DNA from: Candidatus Falkowiibacteriota bacterium
GTDB lineage: Bacteria; Patescibacteriota; Patescibacteriia; Patescibacteriales; GWC2-42-12
Assembly (NCBI GenBank): GCA_016208065.1
Contig: JACQYU010000002.1
Span: 1-8,857, forward strand
DNA length: 8,857 nt
Reading direction: 5' to 3'
How positions within the stretch are numbered: position 1 is the first letter of the stretch; each line of letters begins with the position of its first letter. The notes below the pieces were generated by a model. That model searched no databases and was not told where the DNA came from. It saw only the letters and a program-made list of their open reading frames with translations. Of the stretch, positions 7,258 to 8,857 are shown piece by piece. Made by a program: the position numbers and the translations under genes.

Positions 7258-7293
7258 ATTATAGCATATCTATAAAATATGTCAAATATAGAT
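7258..7293 (-). promoter_or_regulatory. Promoter and putative operator of the TrmB-like gene
   Basis: On the minus strand, TTGACA (7280-7285) and TATAAT (7258-7263) are both perfect consensus hexamers with 16-bp spacing, and TGC just before TATAAT makes an extended -10. An inverted repeat, ATCTATA (7268-7274) and TATAGAT (7287-7293) with 12 bp between, straddles the -35 box. A regulator bound there would block polymerase, so it is a good candidate autoregulatory site. The promoter is seen directly; the operator role is inferred. Confidence 0.7.
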
Positions 7294-7381
7294 TAGACAA
7301 TTATATTGATATATTTACTATATTATATCTAGCATTGTCAAGTATTTATTAACAATTTGACTAATTATGTTTAATTAAGTC

Positions 7382-7410
7382 TTGACAATATATGCGTTGC
7401 GTGCTATACT
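7382..7410 (+). promoter_or_regulatory. Strong sigma-70 promoter with extended -10, for the candidate RNA
   Basis: TTGACA (7382-7387), 17 bp, TATACT (7405-7410), with TGC directly before the -10. This is one of the two best promoters in the window. Start would be near 7417. Between it and the TrmB-like promoter lie further inverted or direct TTGAC/GTCAA half-sites (GACAAT at 7296-7301 with ATTGTC at 7334-7339; TTGACT at 7357-7362), so the two promoters may be co-regulated. Confidence 0.75.
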
Positions 7411-7416
7411 GATTTA

Positions 7417-8125
7417 TTAAGCTAAAAAAACAAGCTTAAGTCAAATGAAAAAGAACATTAAAATTTAAACATAAAAGCAGTGGAAGGAGAGAGCCATTTG
7501 CAGACAGTTTAAAGCGATAGCTATGATGGCGCTTTCTTTTCAAGAAAGTTTTTTTATAGTTGTCGCTTTTTTTATCGGTTAGCCGATAAAAGCGAGAACA
7601 ATGCGGAGAGAGAGGCCATTTTCTGCTCTAACGGCTCACGAAGCCGCGGAACGGGAAAACAATAAATTCCCCGCATTGTCCTCGAATTTATCGAGGCATA
7701 GAACATGATCTTTAAATAATAATGAGGATGAAATTAACCAATAAGCGCCTGGTCTTTATTCTTTAGGAGAGAGTAAGGCTAGAAATTATACGTTTGTTGA
7801 TTATAAGATGCGCGAGCATTTTAATTTCTCTTCAGTCGCTAAGATGGAAATAGGCGGAAAATAATTATGGCGACGTAATTATCCGAAGCCGTTTTAAGAG
7901 ATTGATTGGTTAGATCGCGAGCGACCATGCTTGGTCCGCGGTATAATCCTTCTCCAAAGTTTCTGTCAACCGTTCAGCTCTCGCTAAAAGCGAGGCAGAC
8001 AGATCGGCCGAGAGGCAAGAAATTGAACCCTTCTTGCGCTCGGGAATTTGCCTGTTATAAGCACGCAACTTAAAAATAATCTGAAAGCAAAAATCAGCCG
8101 GTGGCGGGCAATGCTCTTTAAACCA
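7417..8125 (+). ncRNA. Candidate large structured non-coding RNA, family unknown
   Basis: About 700 nt downstream of a consensus promoter contain no plus-strand ORF over ~40 codons but many stable hairpins. A 5' hairpin TTAAGCT/AGCTTAA (7417-7439) sits at the predicted start. A 14-bp stem pairs 7511-7524 with 7556-7569. ATCGG/CCGAT (7574-7587) follows. A 12-of-13-bp stem pairs 7594-7606 with 7671-7683 and encloses CGGCT/AGCCG (7632-7646). Later: AGAAATTA/TAATTTCT (7781-7829), ATAATTA/TAATTAT (7861-7882), CGCG..GACCA/TGGTC..CGCG (7916-7940), CTGTC/GACAG enclosing CTCGCT/AGCGAG (7963-8002), and CCGAG..GCAAGAA/TTCTTGC..CTCGG (8008-8043). It carries three GGAGAGAG copies. The 3' end is unclear: no U-tract terminator was found on this strand. 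It lacks hallmarks of tmRNA, RNase P RNA, SRP RNA and common riboswitches. It could also be two adjoining RNAs. The evidence is structure and promoter only. Confidence 0.5.
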
Positions 8126-8128
8126 AAT

Positions 8129-8151
8129 AAAAAACTCCCGATTTACGGGAG
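8129..8151 (-). terminator. Intrinsic terminator of the 142-residue coiled-coil gene
   Basis: On the minus strand the stem CTCCCG/CGGGAG (8135-8140 with 8146-8151, loop of five) is followed by six T residues (8129-8134). It lies 26 nt after the stop at 8177. Read from the plus strand the hairpin lacks a U tract, so it would be a weak end for the converging candidate RNA. Confidence 0.8.
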
Positions 8152-8176
8152 CAAATATGCTAAAAGAGATATGAAA

Positions 8177-8605
8177 TTATAATGATAATTGCGGAAACGG
8201 TTCCATGGACATTATTTCTTTGACTTCATTGTCGTTTAGAAGCTTGCGTTTTTTCATTATTTTCACTAATTTTTTTACTTTTGTATCTTCTTTACGCGTG
8301 AGCACAACTAAATCGCCCCTTAAATCAGAGAGTTTTTCATCAAGATAATTTTTATCCGGCAGGGAGTTAACTTTATTTTCCAGCTTGGCAAATCGTTTAT
8401 CAGTTTCACCGGAAAAAGCATTAATTGCTTCTAGAATTTCCTGACTATCGGCTCGCATTTCCTTGATCTCTTTCTGATTTTCTGCAATTGCATTTTGGCT
8501 TTCTTTAATTGTATTGCTATTTTCCTTGATTGCTTTCTGATTTTCTTTGATTGCCGTTAATATTTCATTATTGCTTATTTCTTTAGCCATATATTTATCG
8601 CTCAT
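8177..8605 (-). CDS. Small heptad-repeat coiled-coil protein, function unknown
   Basis: 142 residues, highly charged, no signal peptide or membrane helix. Residues 18-59 are six successive seven-residue units (AIKENQK, AIKENSN, TIKESQN, AIAENQK, EIKEMRA, DSQEILE), the first four nearly identical, giving a regular a/d hydrophobic pattern and so a coiled coil. Residues ~85-142 (NYLDEKLSDLRGDLVVL to EPFPQ) form a distinct conserved-looking tail. From memory, similar small proteins ending in this way are frequent in CPR genomes, with no assigned function. An in-frame ATG at codon 6 (MAKEIS) is an alternative start; no Shine-Dalgarno marks either. It has its own promoter (leader ~9 or ~24 nt) and terminator, so it is a single-gene unit. 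Confidence 0.75.
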   Translation of the reverse strand: MSDKYMAKEISNNEILTAIKENQKAIKENSNTIKESQNAIAENQKEIKEMRADSQEILEAINAFSGETDKRFAKLENKVNSLPDKNYLDEKLSDLRGDLVVLTRKEDTKVKKLVKIMKKRKLLNDNEVKEIMSMEPFPQLSL

Positions 8606-8620
8606 TTTTTATATAAATTC

Positions 8621-8649
8621 ATTATAACAAAAGTGCGCAGGGAATTCAA
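8621..8649 (-). promoter_or_regulatory. Sigma-70 promoter of the coiled-coil gene
   Basis: On the minus strand TTGAAT (8644-8649) is 17 bp from a perfect TATAAT (8621-8626), with TGT before it as an extended -10. The start would fall near 8614, giving a very short leader before the ATG at 8605, or ~24 nt before the alternative ATG at 8590. Confidence 0.65.
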
Positions 8650-8767
8650 TAGCAGATTTTTGGCAAATTTTCAGAAAATTTCGCGGTTTGCTGGTGGGAC
8701 ATAGTTTGGGGATAAAAGTTTTTGTCTCTAGGAATGTCCTTTTAATAAATCAACAACAAAAAATAAA

Positions 8768-8798
8768 CCCGCCCCGGCGGGAAAGACCGGGGAAGGAG
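8768..8798 (+). promoter_or_regulatory. Leader with competing GC hairpins and strong ribosome binding site
   Basis: CCCGCC/GGCGGG (8768-8781) and CCCCGG/CCGGGG (8772-8792) share bases, so only one can form at a time. The second ends two nucleotides before the AAGGAG at 8793-8798, which is 5 nt from the ATG at 8804. This is the only clear Shine-Dalgarno in the window. The ~155 nt before it (8650-8767) hold no gene and only a weak promoter candidate (TTGCTG 8688-8693, GATAAA 8711-8716). Confidence 0.45.
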
Positions 8799-8803
8799 AA
8801 AAA

Positions 8804-8857
8804 ATGTGTAAAATTATTCAGGCGGCCACCCCGGCCGCAAAAAAAATGGCAAAAGAG
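8804..8857 (+). CDS. Start of a gene cut by the window end, function unknown
   Basis: An ATG with a well-placed AAGGAG opens a frame of 18 codons that runs off the window: MCKIIQAATPAAKKMAKE. It is too short to assign. The GC-rich alanine/proline stretch and basic residues do not define a signal peptide. The strong ribosome binding site makes it a likely real, well-translated gene. Confidence 0.6.
   Translation, partial: MCKIIQAATPAAKKMAKE

Noticed and set aside
7417..8125. Candidate RNA as tmRNA, RNase P RNA, SRP RNA, 6S RNA or a T-box/TPP/glycine riboswitch
   Set aside because: No tRNA-like ends or short tag ORF, no GAGGAAAGTCC or ACAGAAA segments of RNase P RNA, no SRP Alu/domain IV motif, no T-box GGTGG-ACCGCG, and the length and stem layout do not fit 6S RNA or the small riboswitches.
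1..8857. CRISPR arrays, transposase genes, rRNA
   Set aside because: No regularly spaced direct repeats, no transposase motifs and no rRNA sequence were seen on either strand.

Overview
The window reads as chromosomal DNA of a small-genome, AT-rich bacterium, most likely of the Candidate Phyla Radiation (Patescibacteria, Parcubacteria-like). This is inferred from the gene style: an rny-ymdB-hup cluster with few Shine-Dalgarno sequences, orphan coiled-coil proteins, and lysine-rich genes with no obvious family. Every gene end fits the standard bacterial code; TGA is used as a stop at 6500-6502.

Region 1 (1-3050) is housekeeping. A tRNA-Lys(CUU) on the plus strand meets a minus-strand cluster, rny (RNase Y) -> ymdB (cyclic-nucleotide/metallo-phosphodiesterase family) -> hup (HU nucleoid protein). 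A shared bidirectional terminator lies between tRNA and hup. A palindromic GC-rich repeat sits between rny and ymdB. The rny-ymdB pairing is conserved in many bacteria and links mRNA decay with a phosphodiesterase.

Region 2 (3245-6502) holds an unrecognised lysine/glutamate-rich locus on the plus strand. It appears as three consecutive frames (2, 1, 2) that read like one ~1070-codon protein broken by two single-base shifts. The first part has a tandem ~85-residue repeat; the last part has coiled coil and a degenerate GNAT-like segment.

Region 3 (6385-8150) is the most interesting. A TrmB-type winged-helix regulator (minus strand) overlaps the preceding gene tail-to-tail by 118 bp. It is driven by a near-perfect promoter that carries a 7+12+7 inverted repeat, probably its own operator. 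About 120 bp away and pointing the other way is a second consensus promoter (TTGACA-17-TATACT with extended -10). Its transcript would run through ~700 nt with no substantial ORF but many stable hairpins, some mutually exclusive, and three copies of a GGAGAGAG motif. I could not match it to RNase P RNA, tmRNA, SRP RNA, 6S RNA or a common riboswitch. It is the best candidate for an undescribed element: a large structured RNA next to a possible regulator.

Region 4 (8129-8857) has a 142-residue heptad-repeat coiled-coil protein (minus strand) with its own promoter and terminator. It ends with the first 18 codons of a plus-strand gene whose leader can form two competing GC hairpins next to a strong ribosome binding site.
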